Numbered from the stretch's first letter, positions 27,908 through 36,529 are shown. The stretch: 39,202 bases of DNA from Streptomyces adustus (GCF_009377175.1 NZ_VJZD01000068.1:1-39202); one strand, 5' to 3'. Notes: generated from the letters alone by a model not told the origin. Numbers and translations: made by a program.

Positions 27908-28524
27908 GCGGCCCCCCGACGTCCGGGCCGGCGTCCGGCGACCGAGCCGAGCAGTCGCCCGAGCCGCACCGCCCGACGGGGCCCGGACCGTCCCGAGCGT
28001 TTCGCCGCGTACATTGCTTCGTCCGCCCGGCGTAGCAGGGCGGACAGGTCGTCGCCGGGGTGGTCGGCGGCCCGCACCCACCCCAATGACACGGTGGTGT
28101 GGATGTCGGGGGCGGTGTCGACGGGTCGGGCCAGGATGCGAGTAAGGGTGTGCAGCCGGTCGGCGGCCGTGCCGTCGCGGTCGATGAGCACGGCTGCGAA
28201 CTCGTCTCCCCCGAGCCGTCCCGCGACCCCGCCCGGGGTGGTGCCGTGGGCGAGGCGGGCCGCGATCGCGGCCAGCAGGGCGTCACCGGCCGCGTGACCG
28301 TGCACGTCGTTGACCCGTTTGAAGTGGTCAACGTCCGCCAGCACGACGACCGCGCGCGGGTCGCGCAGCAGTCGGCGGGCGCGGCGGGTGAACGCATCTC
28401 GTGTCCACAGCCCGGTGAGCGGGTCTCGGCGAGCCGTGGTCAGCCGTCGGTGCAGCCACCGGGCGTGCAGCGCCCATCCGAGGACGGGCGGCACAGCCGC
28501 CACGAGTGCGGCGAGGGCGTTCAC
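27904..28524 (-). CDS. GGDEF-domain diguanylate cyclase
   Basis: A 206-residue protein with a short N-terminal hydrophobic helix (about 2-20, ALAALVAAVPPVLGWAL) and one GGDEF domain. Family features are complete: DPLTGLWTRDAF (34-45), the metal site ADVDHFKRVND (63-73) and an intact GGDEF at 105-109 in GRLGGDEFAAVL, so it should make cyclic di-GMP from GTP. The RxxD inhibitory site is absent (TPGG in its place), so feedback inhibition is probably lost. The start GTG overlaps the stop of the DUF2637 gene (28521-28524) and its own stop overlaps the next start. Confidence 0.9.
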   Translation of the reverse strand: MNALAALVAAVPPVLGWALHARWLHRRLTTARRDPLTGLWTRDAFTRRARRLLRDPRAVVVLADVDHFKRVNDVHGHAAGDALLAAIAARLAHGTTPGGVAGRLGGDEFAAVLIDRDGTAADRLHTLTRILARPVDTAPDIHTTVSLGWVRAADHPGDDLSALLRRADEAMYAAKRSGRSGPRRAVRLGRLLGSVAGRRPGRRGAA

Positions 28525-29651
28525 GGTGTCACCGAGGTGGTGGTCGTGGCGCGTTCGGCGAGCAGGGCGTCGCGCAGCTTGCGCGCGTTCGCCGGGGAGG
28601 TGTGCAGGGTCCGGCGGATGCCCTCCCCGGTCACCTCGTGATCGGGCAGACCGGCTGTCGCATTGCGCGCCTCAGTCATCAGTTGCTCGAAGGTGCGCCG
28701 GGTGCGGGGCGTCTTCGCGGCGTCCGGTACCCGCCCGGTCGCCCGGTGCGGCCGGGTCGACACTGCGGGAATCGGCCGGGCCAGGGCCGGGGCGATCGGG
28801 ATCGGCTTCACCGCCGGGACGACGGCGGGCATCGGCTTCGTGCCGGTGCTCGACTTGCCCAGGTCGACCGGGGCCGGATCGGGCACCACGAGCCGGGTCA
28901 GGACGACCGTGGGCCCGCTCGATGCAGGCAGGTCAGAGGTAGACCGTTCTCGACTATTTTCGACTGATTCATCCGCGTTCTCGATCGGGTTGGGATCGAG
29001 GGCGGCGGGGGTGAACATCGCGGCGAGCGCGGCGTCGGCGCCGGTCGTGACGCGCTCGCGCTGGACGTCCAGCAGTCTCGATCCGAGCGACGCGTCGCCG
29101 GTCCCGACTCGCCGGGCCAGACGCCACGACACCCGATCCGACCGCTTGCGCGCCCTTTCGCTGGGGTGGTTGGCGGCGCGGGCGCGGTGGTAGGCGAGGG
29201 ACTGCACGACGCCTGCGGACCGGCGCTCCGCCTCGGCGTCGCGGCCGCTGGTGTGGACGACGATCCGGCGGGCGAGGAACGCGGCGCCCTCGGCGGAGAC
29301 GCACATGCCCATCGGGGTTACGGCGTAGATGATGGTGTGACCGGCGTCGGTGCCCGCGGTCGCGGCCATCGCCGCCGCGGCGGCCGGCAGCGCCCATAAG
29401 CCGAGGCGGACCGTGTGGGGCGAGGACTGTCCCAGCATGGTCAGACCGAGCAGGACCAGCGCGAGCACGGCCGTGGCACCCTCACCGGCAGCGACCGCAC
29501 CGAGCGCGGTCCCCCGCCCGTAAGCGGCACTGATGTTGCTGAACGTCCCGGCACCACCGGCAACACCGGTGGCGACCATTGGAACGAACGCGGCCGTCAG
29601 CACAATCTTCTGTGCCCGACTCAGCGACTTGCGGATGCCAGGGGTGCTCAC
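28521..29651 (-). CDS. DUF2637 membrane protein, Spd-like
   Basis: A 376-residue protein. The N-terminal 130 residues hold about four membrane helices (KIVLTAAFVPMVATGVAGG, ALGAVAAGEGATAVLALVLL, and two more), matching DUF2637. A long Pro/Ala-rich linker follows, and the last 50 residues look like a small helix-turn-helix (GEGIRRTLHTSPANARKLRD). Such proteins sit in Streptomyces plasmids and AICEs near transfer genes and are thought to help intramycelial spread. It is coupled by GTGA overlaps on both sides. Confidence 0.82.
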   Translation of the reverse strand: MSTPGIRKSLSRAQKIVLTAAFVPMVATGVAGGAGTFSNISAAYGRGTALGAVAAGEGATAVLALVLLGLTMLGQSSPHTVRLGLWALPAAAAAMAATAGTDAGHTIIYAVTPMGMCVSAEGAAFLARRIVVHTSGRDAEAERRSAGVVQSLAYHRARAANHPSERARKRSDRVSWRLARRVGTGDASLGSRLLDVQRERVTTGADAALAAMFTPAALDPNPIENADESVENSRERSTSDLPASSGPTVVLTRLVVPDPAPVDLGKSSTGTKPMPAVVPAVKPIPIAPALARPIPAVSTRPHRATGRVPDAAKTPRTRRTFEQLMTEARNATAGLPDHEVTGEGIRRTLHTSPANARKLRDALLAERATTTTSVTP

Positions 29652-29914
29652 GCCGCACCCCCTGCCGGGGCCGTGGCGGCGGCACGGTTGGTCAGTTTGG
29701 CCCGTTCGGCGAGGACGCGGGCCAGGGCCCGGCGGATCCGGCGGGCGTCGACGTCGTTCGGGGCGTGGTCCATGGCGATGATCTGCGCGTCGATCAGGTC
29801 GACGTCCGCCAGGATCAGCGGCATCTCCTGCTCGATCGCGGAGAGCTCCGCGTCGGTCGGCTCGACGAAGTCGGCGAACGCCGTGATGGCGTCCAGAACC
29901 GTAATCTGGCTCAT
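29648..29914 (-). CDS. Small conserved AICE protein, DUF6284-like
   Basis: An 88-residue acidic, helical protein (EPTDAELSAIEQEMPLILAD, then VDARRIRRALARVLAERAKL). It has no membrane segment or catalytic motif. I recall the family as DUF6284, which pairs with DUF2637 in Streptomyces mobile elements. The ATG follows GGGAGA. Its stop overlaps the start of the DUF2637 gene, so it opens the coupled set. Confidence 0.75.
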   Translation of the reverse strand: MSQITVLDAITAFADFVEPTDAELSAIEQEMPLILADVDLIDAQIIAMDHAPNDVDARRIRRALARVLAERAKLTNRAAATAPAGGAA

Positions 29915-29952
29915 GGGTCGTGGTCTCCCTGCAAGGTTGGTGCGGCCCGAAA

Positions 29953-29982
29953 GCGGCCCCGGTGTTCCAGCACCGGGGCCGC
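29953..29982 (-). terminator. Hairpin between two small AICE genes
   Basis: A perfect 12-bp stem (29953-29964 with 29971-29982) and a 6-base loop. On the minus strand it follows the 61-residue gene by 24 bases and would separate it from the coupled operon. Confidence 0.7.
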
Positions 29983-30006
29983 GCGCCGTTGAGTGATGTG
30001 GGTGGG

Positions 30007-30192
30007 TCAGCCGCGCTTGTCGGGGTCGTTGACGTCGCGGATCCTGACGTTCTGGGCGTAGCCGTCACGCAGTCGCACGAGCGTGAACTGACCGCCGCCC
30101 ACGTCCGTGATCCGGTGCATCTCGCCCTGGTGCTGGACGTCCGTGCCGACCTGGTCGACGTTCGGGTGCTTGGGGCTGGTGATCCTTCGCAA
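30007..30192 (-). CDS. Small AICE protein, unknown function
   Basis: A 61-residue beta-rich protein, ending GQFTLVRLRDGYAQNVRIRD and containing HPNVDQVGTDVQHQGEMHRI. The TTG at 30192 is chosen because GAGGAG stands seven bases upstream; no ATG or GTG start fits. The composition is that of a compact small-barrel or KOW-like fold, but no family is recognised. It is the first minus-strand gene after the GntR regulatory region. Most of the following 506 bases (30193-30698) hold no supportable gene, only the GntR operators. Confidence 0.6.
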   Translation of the reverse strand: MRRITSPKHPNVDQVGTDVQHQGEMHRITDVGGGQFTLVRLRDGYAQNVRIRDVNDPDKRG

Positions 30193-30590
30193 GACCTGCT
30201 CCTCTCGTCTCGGCTCCCCGCACCCCCGCCCGTACGACCACCGCAGAAAGCGGGGCCGGACGGGCCGGAGAGGCAACCGGCCGCAGCGTGAAGCGCTGCG
30301 GAACGGAGACGGACCGAGGGCGGTACGGCGCCGTCGGCCGGTCCATTGCGGCGGCGCCCAGATATGGCGTTGATGCATCACGACTCCTGTCGGTCGTGCA
30401 GATGAGGACTGCGCTGAAGAGGGGAAAGCACTGCAAGGCAGACGCGTGGTCTGCACTCTCCGGCCGTTGCTCGCGGTCGCCGGGCCACCTCGCCAGTACG
30501 GGCCGAAACCCTGTTCTACCTGGCCTTAACGGGCGGTCTTGCAGCGTCCTCCGCCCTTTCGGAGCAGCCCAAAGAAGGCCCTCCCGATTC

Positions 30591-30665
30591 ACAGTCCTAG
30601 GACTGCGAGCCGCTGAGCAAGACAATGGCGCACAGTCCTGCGACTGTCAACAGTCCTGGGACTGT
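30591..30665 (+). promoter_or_regulatory. Three GntR operators upstream of the korSA-like gene
   Basis: Three 16-bp palindromes of one type: ACAGTCCTAGGACTGC (30591-30606), ACAGTCCTGCGACTGT (30632-30647) and ACAGTCCTGGGACTGT (30650-30665). The consensus is ACAGTCCT-RS-GACTGT. Centres are 41 and 18 bases apart and the last ends 33 bases before the regulator start, so the regulator probably represses itself and perhaps the divergent transfer genes. Confidence 0.82.
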
Positions 30666-30698
30666 GCTTCACTTGGGCGCATCGAAGGGAGTTCTGCT

Positions 30699-31493
30699 GT
30701 GGCACCCAAGTGGCGGGAACTGGCCGACCGGCTCGCAGAGCAGATCAAGCGCGGCGACTATCCGCCCGGGGCCCAGTTGCCCCAGATCAGGGAGCTAGTC
30801 GACGCAGGGGAAGGCGCCAAGTCGACCGTTCATCAGGCCTACAAAGCCCTTGAGGCAGAGGGGCTCGTGACCTCGACGCGCGGCCACGGCACGATCGTGC
30901 GCCCGCGCGCTCCCCTCAAACGGCTCGGCATCGCCCGATACGACAAAGCGAAGTGGCGCGATGGTGATGAGGTCGCTTTCATCGCGGACCGCGTGGCGTC
31001 AGGGCGCGAGTACAAGCGCAACGAGCAGACGCAGACCGTGAGTCGCGTCGAGGCGAGCGACGTCGTCGCTGAAGGCCTCGGCGTCCCCGTCGGCTCCACG
31101 GTGTACGCCCGCGCCCGCTTGGTGAAGGAGGGCACTCAGCCCACCCACACCCTGACCAGCTACTACCGGCCCGAACACGTCGAAGGCACACGCATCGTCG
31201 ACCCGACGCCAGGCCCGGCCGGCCGTGGTGGCGGCTACAGGGTCCTGTACGACGCGGGATACGAGATCGACCACATGAGAGAGGCTCTGTTCGCCCGCGT
31301 GCCCACGGCGGACGAGGCGAAGCTCTTGCAGTTGCCGCCGGGCGAGCCCGTCATGGAGCTGCACCGCACGACCTATATCGCTGACGGCACGGTCGTCGAG
31401 TACGCCATCGGCGTCCACGCTGCCTCGCGCTTCGCGTGGGAGTACGACTTCAAGGTTCCGGATTCGGCACAGGACGCAGAGGGGCAGAAATGA
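30699..31493 (+). CDS. GntR-family regulator with UTRA domain, KorSA-like
   Basis: A 264-residue repressor. Residues about 3-70 form the GntR winged helix (RELADRLAEQIKRGDYPPGA, then KSTVHQAYKALEAEGLVTST). Residues about 95-255 form the UTRA ligand-binding domain (YARARLVKEG, then LFARVPTADEAKLLQLPPGE). In pSAM2, KorSA of this family controls replication and transfer. The GTG follows GAAGGGAG. The stop overlaps the YdcF start (ATGA). Three matching palindromes lie upstream. Confidence 0.9.
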   Translation: MAPKWRELADRLAEQIKRGDYPPGAQLPQIRELVDAGEGAKSTVHQAYKALEAEGLVTSTRGHGTIVRPRAPLKRLGIARYDKAKWRDGDEVAFIADRVASGREYKRNEQTQTVSRVEASDVVAEGLGVPVGSTVYARARLVKEGTQPTHTLTSYYRPEHVEGTRIVDPTPGPAGRGGGYRVLYDAGYEIDHMREALFARVPTADEAKLLQLPPGEPVMELHRTTYIADGTVVEYAIGVHAASRFAWEYDFKVPDSAQDAEGQK

Positions 31494-32164
31494 TCTCGGC
31501 GCAAGCATGGGCGGATGCCCGACTTCTGTGGGACTACCACTTCATGCACCACGACCTACGACCCTGCTCGGTGGCCATAGGTCTGGGCAGCCATGACCTC
31601 GGCGTGGCGGACGTGACGGCGGATCTGTATCACCGGAGCATGGCACCGGTCATCGTGTTCACCGGCTCCACCAGCCCCACAACCCGAGTTCGCATGCCGC
31701 GTGGCGAAGCCATCCACTACCGCGAGCGGGCGTTGCAGCTCGGGGTGCCCGAGTCCGCCATCCTGCTGGAGCCGCGTGCGACGAACACCGGTGAAAACAT
31801 CGAGTTCACGAAAGCAGTGCTGGTCGATGCAGGCATCACGGCCACATCCGTCCTGCTCGTGAGCAAGCCGTATGAAGAACGGCGCTCGTACGCCATGATG
31901 CGGAAACTCTGGCCCGAGGTCGAAGTGGTGTGCGCTTCCACGTCGATGAGCCTGGAGGCGTACACCGACTCCATCGGGGACGCCCGCATGGTGATCGACA
32001 TGATCGTGGGCGCCTTGCAACGCGTCCTTGTGTTCCCCAGTTGGGGCCTAGCCATCGAACAGAACGTCCCGGTCGCCGTCGTCGCCGCTTACGAGAGGCT
32101 CTGCACCGAAGGTTTCACAAGTCGACTCCTGCCGGCCGACGTTGCCGCCCGTCCTGGCCCGTGA
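31490..32164 (+). CDS. YdcF/DUF218 family protein
   Basis: A 224-residue soluble protein. The YdcF features are VAIGLGSHDLGVADVTADLY, VIVFTGSTSPTTRV, ILLEPRATNTGENIEFTKAV and VLLVSKPYEERRSYAMM. Relatives bind S-adenosylmethionine or act at the envelope; the reaction is not established. It is coupled to the GntR regulator by a four-base overlap, so the two should be made together, and the protein may sense or produce the regulator's ligand (inference). Confidence 0.85.
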   Translation: MISAQAWADARLLWDYHFMHHDLRPCSVAIGLGSHDLGVADVTADLYHRSMAPVIVFTGSTSPTTRVRMPRGEAIHYRERALQLGVPESAILLEPRATNTGENIEFTKAVLVDAGITATSVLLVSKPYEERRSYAMMRKLWPEVEVVCASTSMSLEAYTDSIGDARMVIDMIVGALQRVLVFPSWGLAIEQNVPVAVVAAYERLCTEGFTSRLLPADVAARPGP

Positions 32165-32432
32165 CGTCAGCACGATTTGCCGCCAAGTGACCTGCCGCCT
32201 CAGGGGGTCACCTAGCGCGAGGCCCGGCCGAAGGATCACGTACTAGCCGGATGCCCGCTTCGGCACGGTTGAACTATCCCTACCGTCATCAAGGCAGCTC
32301 GCCCCCCAGGCCTGCGCTCCGGTCTCCGCCTCGCTCCAGCCCAGCTGGAGTCCGCGCCGCACTCGCATACAGGGGTGAGCCAAACCGCATCATTCGCCCC
32401 CCTCGAAACGAGCGGTAGGCAATACTGCCTGA

Positions 32433-33662
32433 ATGGACATCAGGGAACGGCACATCGGTCCGATCACGAGGGAAGCAGGTGACGGAGGAACAACCGTCAC
32501 CGTCGACGTCGGAGCCCTGGTTCGACGGCTTCTGCTCTTCGAGCACTGCACCCTCGAATCGAATCATCTGCGGGAGATGCCTGCGCTTGTTCGCACCTTC
32601 GGGGTCGACGGCCTTCAAACACTGCTGGATTCAAGTGCTCTGTCAATAGTCTGCGACTCGCTCACAGTCGGAAGCGTTGGCCAGCTAGCTGATCTTCGCG
32701 TAACCGAAGCTAGAGGAGGCCCGCTTCCGCTTAATTCCTACAGAGTTGTCCCCATTTCCGTTGCCGAACGGGAGCAGTATATTCATAACGCCCTTCAAAT
32801 CATCCATCAAATCCCCGGGACTAACCTACGGCAGCAGATCAAGCTCAAGAGGCGAATTGCTGAAAAGTTGAGCCGCTACCCTGTCGAGGTGGCACTATCC
32901 GCCAAGAGCGGCTTCCAGGCAGCCCTAGATCGAAACGACTATTCGCTACGAACTGCCGTCTCTCACGAGCTTAACTCACACCATGGCGTGATCCTGCCGA
33001 AGCAGGCAACGCTTTACGTTGAAGACTTGGGAAATGATGGCGACTTCCGTGTCGTAAGTAACGTTGCAGAGCTCGCTGGGCTCAGTGATACAGAGGCCCA
33101 TAAAGTAATCGAACGAGGCCTACTCGGCCTGGCATCGCTGGAACAGCGTCTCGAGATTATGAAGCACTATGACTCGCTTGGAGGATTTCGTGACGCGGAA
33201 ATTCCGATCTTTGCGAGTCGGCTACAGTTCCTGGCAGATCAGCTCGACCCTGAAGTTCAAGAGCACCGATTCGAACGCATCACGACGATCAGTGGACTGC
33301 CAAGCCTCGACACTCTCGCCCCTGATCAGAAGATCGACATCGAGCACCTGCTCAAGTTGCGGGAGACTGAAGAATGCCGCGATATGCGTCGATGGCTCCG
33401 CGAAATTGATTCAGAGACCGATCAGGAGATTTCCGAGCATTTCAAGAGTCTACAGGAGCGCATTGCCAAGCTAACTCACACAAAGACTGGTCAAGTGATT
33501 CGGTTTATCGCAGGCAATAGTCTGGGGCTGATTCCAGGAGTGGGGGTCTTCGCTGGCCCTGCATACTCGATCGCCGACTCATTCATTGCCGAAAAGCTGA
33601 TCGGCAGGCCTGGCCCTATCTCATTTTTGGGCAGTAGCTATCCGTCAATCTTTATCAAGTGA
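32433..33662 (+). CDS. Unrecognised cargo protein with hydrophobic C-terminal hairpin
   Basis: A 409-residue protein that I cannot place in a family. The N-terminal 100 residues look like a mixed alpha/beta domain (TVTVDVGALVRRLLLFEHCT), the middle is helical and charged, and residues about 355-391 are glycine-rich and hydrophobic (IAGNSLGLIPGVGVFAGPAY), enough for a membrane hairpin. Base composition is clearly less GC-rich than the AICE backbone, with A/T-ending codons, so the gene was probably acquired separately. A short inverted repeat AGGCA-ATAC-TGCCT (32417-32430) stands directly before the ATG and no good ribosome site is seen. Neighbours suggest cargo, possibly phage defence. Confidence 0.72.
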   Translation: MDIRERHIGPITREAGDGGTTVTVDVGALVRRLLLFEHCTLESNHLREMPALVRTFGVDGLQTLLDSSALSIVCDSLTVGSVGQLADLRVTEARGGPLPLNSYRVVPISVAEREQYIHNALQIIHQIPGTNLRQQIKLKRRIAEKLSRYPVEVALSAKSGFQAALDRNDYSLRTAVSHELNSHHGVILPKQATLYVEDLGNDGDFRVVSNVAELAGLSDTEAHKVIERGLLGLASLEQRLEIMKHYDSLGGFRDAEIPIFASRLQFLADQLDPEVQEHRFERITTISGLPSLDTLAPDQKIDIEHLLKLRETEECRDMRRWLREIDSETDQEISEHFKSLQERIAKLTHTKTGQVIRFIAGNSLGLIPGVGVFAGPAYSIADSFIAEKLIGRPGPISFLGSSYPSIFIK

Positions 33663-33866
33663 TCGAAGGTATTGTGGCAGTCATGCGGCTGACTTTCGAT
33701 CTCAGCACGAGGGCAGTGGACCGTCGTGCCCGCAGCGTGTCCGATCGAGCGGCGACCGACGGGGAGTCACGGGGAAGGTCAGCGAACTGTGCGAGAACCA
33801 GATCGTCAGCATCTCGCCGCCTCAGCCCGAATCGACATACGTGATCTGCCATGCTGGTGCACCAGA

Positions 33867-34335
33867 CTCCGGCGCCGGCTGCGCAAGCATCACCCGCCGG
33901 TCTCCGAAGCAGAGGTGCACGGTGCGCTGGAGTGCCTGCGCACCTACGCCCTGATCACCCAGGACACGGTCACTGCACCTCTGCGCATGCACGCCCTGAC
34001 CGCCCGCGCCGTCCGGGAGACCGTCCCGGACGGCGCGCTGGCCATCACCACCCGCATCGCCGCGGACGCCATCACCAACTTGTGGCCCCGCCACGACCAC
34101 GAGGAACGGGAACTGGCCGCCCTGCTGCGCGCCAACGTGGTCCACCTCGACCAGCTCACCCGCCCAGCCCTCTGGGAGTCCACAACTCACCCATGCATTT
34201 ATGCGGTCAGCCGCAGTCTCACCGAAGCGGGTCTCTACCAACAAGCGATCGAGCACGACGAAAATACCGTCCGTCTGACCAGCAGCATCCTGGGCTCCAA
34301 CCACCCTCACACCCTCGTCGCCCTGGGGGCGCTGG
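33867..34335 (+). pseudogene. Remnant of an NB-ARC/TPR-type regulator gene
   Basis: The translated frame reads LRRRLRKHHPPVSEAEVHGA, then RMHALTARAVRETVPDGALA, DHEERELAALLRANVVHLDQ and ILGSNHPHTLVALGALV. This is the junction between an NB-ARC-type ATPase and the TPR tail found in large Streptomyces proteins. Both the ATPase part and the repeats after the first are missing, and the frame ends in unrelated sequence. Upstream, another frame carries YVICHAG, which might be a trace of a TIR-like start, but that is weak. GC content rises sharply here relative to the flanking cargo, so it came from a different source. The rest of 33663-34564 shows no gene. Confidence 0.65.
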
Positions 34336-34564
34336 TCAGGACTATTTCGGGAATGCCGTTAGGGCTGAGGAACGCGGCGAGCTGGAGCATCAGGCGGGGG
34401 ATCTAGTTGACCTTGCTCGATGCAGGGCTGAACCAGTCATGAGGCGGTGGCCGAGCCGGACACGTCCCTACCTCGGGGCCCTGATCAATAGAAGTCGTTT
34501 TTGGGAAGCACAGTTCTATGCAGCCAGTAAGCTGCCTACCTCACTATAAGAAGGCGGGTTACCA

Positions 34565-36349
34565 ATGGAGAACGTGACTATTCCCGCAGACCTGAGCGGC
34601 GGAGAAGCCGACCGGTTTACCGTTTCGATCGCGTCGATCACGCTGGAAAATGGCCTCACGGTGAATCCGCCGCCGACTGGCGTGACGGTAGTGGTCGGCG
34701 GAAATAACGTAGGGAAATCGACGCTCCTTAGGCAGGTTACGAATCTCGCCGCACGAAATTTTCGAAACCCTGTAGAGACTGCTCGCTGGCAGCTTGTGAC
34801 TGACATTCGTTTTAACGCTTCTGGAGACTCTAAGGATCTTTCTGCATGGCTAATTGCACACGAAAGCGCACACACGCAAAATGGGGTGCTTTATTTCGGT
34901 GCGCGCGGGCAGTCGAACGTACATGAACAAAACTTGCGACAATTTTTCAGCGAGCAGCAGGACGGAGTCGATAGGCTCGCGATGCTGACGAATACATTCA
35001 TGCTATTTTCGGACCCCTGGCAGCGGGCAAGTGTTATTCAGCCGCAGGAGATGAGGGAAAATGTAGAAATCCCTCCGCGGAACGTAATGCACCGACTGGA
35101 GGAGTCGGTGCAGATGCTGAATGAAGTCCGTGAAATCTGTCGCGAAGTTTTCCGTATCGACTTGACGCTCGACACGTTGGCTCGAATGATTCAGTTGCGC
35201 GTGGGCAGGGTTACCATCCCCGCCCCGCCGGTTGACGCAGTTTCGCCGGAATACCGAAGAGAAGTCGCGAGCCTCCCTCCACTCACGGAGCAGGGTGACG
35301 GAATTAAGAGCCTAATTGCCCTTATTCTGCCTCTCGTGACAGCCGATCACCCTATTGTCCTGATCGATGAGCCGGAAGCATTTTTGCATCCACCGCAGGC
35401 CAGTGCACTTGGGAGGGTTCTGGGTGACCTTGCCAAGAAAAAAGGAATTCAAGTAATCCTCGCAACGCATGACAGGAACCTCTTGACGGGACTCCTGGCC
35501 TCCGAAGGGGAAGTATCCATTGTTCGCCTGGATAGAGGCCTGGATGGTGATTCGCGGGCTCATCAGCTTGCCGTCGAGGATGTTCGAGATCTATGGGGCG
35601 ACCCTTTGTTGAAGTATACGAACGCCTTGGATTCCCTCTTTCATCGACTCACGATCGTCGCCGAGGCGGATCAGGACTGCCGATTCTATGCGGCGGCTCT
35701 GAATGAGTACGACCCTCAGTCGGAAGTGCCGATTCCACCAAGCGATGTCTTGTTCATTCCGTCGTACGGAAAGGCGGCAATCTACAAGCTAGTCAAGCTT
35801 CTTCGCGCGATCTCAGTTCCTGTCGTTGCGGTCCCCGACATCGACATTTTGAACGACGAGTCAAACATCTCTCGATTGGCTGAAGCCTACGGCGCCGATT
35901 GGGATTCTCTGCAACGCGACTATCGCGTATCAACTCAACCCTTTCGGGAATCCCGAGGTGGGGCAACTCTGGGTGATGTGATAGCGGCAGTTCAATCTGT
36001 GTTCTCAGGGAGAGAGGGGGAGAAATATAGCAATGAAGTAAAGCGTGAGGTGCTTGCCCAGCTTCGAGTGCAAGATAGCCCATGGGGCCTGCTGAAAAAA
36101 TTTGGCGAGTTGGCATTCGAAGGGCAGGCTGCGGTAGCGGCAAAGAGACTGCTGGAGCGTCTGGAGGAGATTGGGATTGTTCTTGTAAGGGTTGGAGAAC
36201 TGGAGAAGTTCGCTCCGACGCTGGGTGTCGCCAAGGGGCCAGGTTGGTTGACCGCTGCCCTGGCGGCTGGAGCTCACCGAGGGGACCCGGTGAGAGAGCA
36301 CATTAGGCGCTGCCTATCAGCGCTTGATGCGTCCCCCCAAGTGAGCTGA
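34565..36349 (+). CDS. OLD-like protein: AAA/ABC ATPase fused to TOPRIM nuclease
   Basis: A 594-residue protein of the OLD family type. Walker A is GGNNVGKST (45-53). A signature-like LTEQGDGIKSL (240-250) precedes Walker B IVLIDEPEAFLHP (264-276) and the H-loop ATHD (300-303). A TOPRIM-like domain follows, with the acidic residue of TIVAEADQD (E367) and the DxD pair D425/D427 (VAVPDIDIL). OLD, Gabija GajA and PARIS proteins of this build stop phages by nicking nucleic acid or sensing phage functions. No helicase partner (GajB) is adjacent, so a single-gene system is likeliest. The ATG follows AAGAAGGCGGG. Low-GC codon use marks it as foreign. Confidence 0.87.
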   Translation: MENVTIPADLSGGEADRFTVSIASITLENGLTVNPPPTGVTVVVGGNNVGKSTLLRQVTNLAARNFRNPVETARWQLVTDIRFNASGDSKDLSAWLIAHESAHTQNGVLYFGARGQSNVHEQNLRQFFSEQQDGVDRLAMLTNTFMLFSDPWQRASVIQPQEMRENVEIPPRNVMHRLEESVQMLNEVREICREVFRIDLTLDTLARMIQLRVGRVTIPAPPVDAVSPEYRREVASLPPLTEQGDGIKSLIALILPLVTADHPIVLIDEPEAFLHPPQASALGRVLGDLAKKKGIQVILATHDRNLLTGLLASEGEVSIVRLDRGLDGDSRAHQLAVEDVRDLWGDPLLKYTNALDSLFHRLTIVAEADQDCRFYAAALNEYDPQSEVPIPPSDVLFIPSYGKAAIYKLVKLLRAISVPVVAVPDIDILNDESNISRLAEAYGADWDSLQRDYRVSTQPFRESRGGATLGDVIAAVQSVFSGREGEKYSNEVKREVLAQLRVQDSPWGLLKKFGELAFEGQAAVAAKRLLERLEEIGIVLVRVGELEKFAPTLGVAKGPGWLTAALAAGAHRGDPVREHIRRCLSALDASPQVS

Positions 36350-36529
36350 TCTACATCGTGAGTCAGCGCCACCCAGCGGTGCCATCGCCCGCCATCCAGT
36401 CCCGGGCCGTCTCTGGGCCGTCGAAGGGCAGCCAACAACGACCAACGACGACAGATGACAACGGCGTCCTTGCTGGCCAGGAGGGGCATAGCTGTCATCC
36501 ACCGAGGTAGCCGAGGCGAGTCATCACTT

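Noticed and set aside
30193..30590. N-terminal extensions of both flanking genes into the gap
   Set aside because: Open frames exist on both strands but lack ribosome sites and protein-like composition, and the plus-strand one would translate through the three operators.
32187..32211. Terminator after the YdcF gene
   Set aside because: GTGACC and GGTCAC form only a short stem with a bulged second helix; too weak to list.
36359..36502. Short minus-strand reading frames at the element's right end
   Set aside because: One frame ends with a protein-like FDGPETARDWMAGD segment, but it has no start or ribosome site and overlaps competing frames; at most a remnant.
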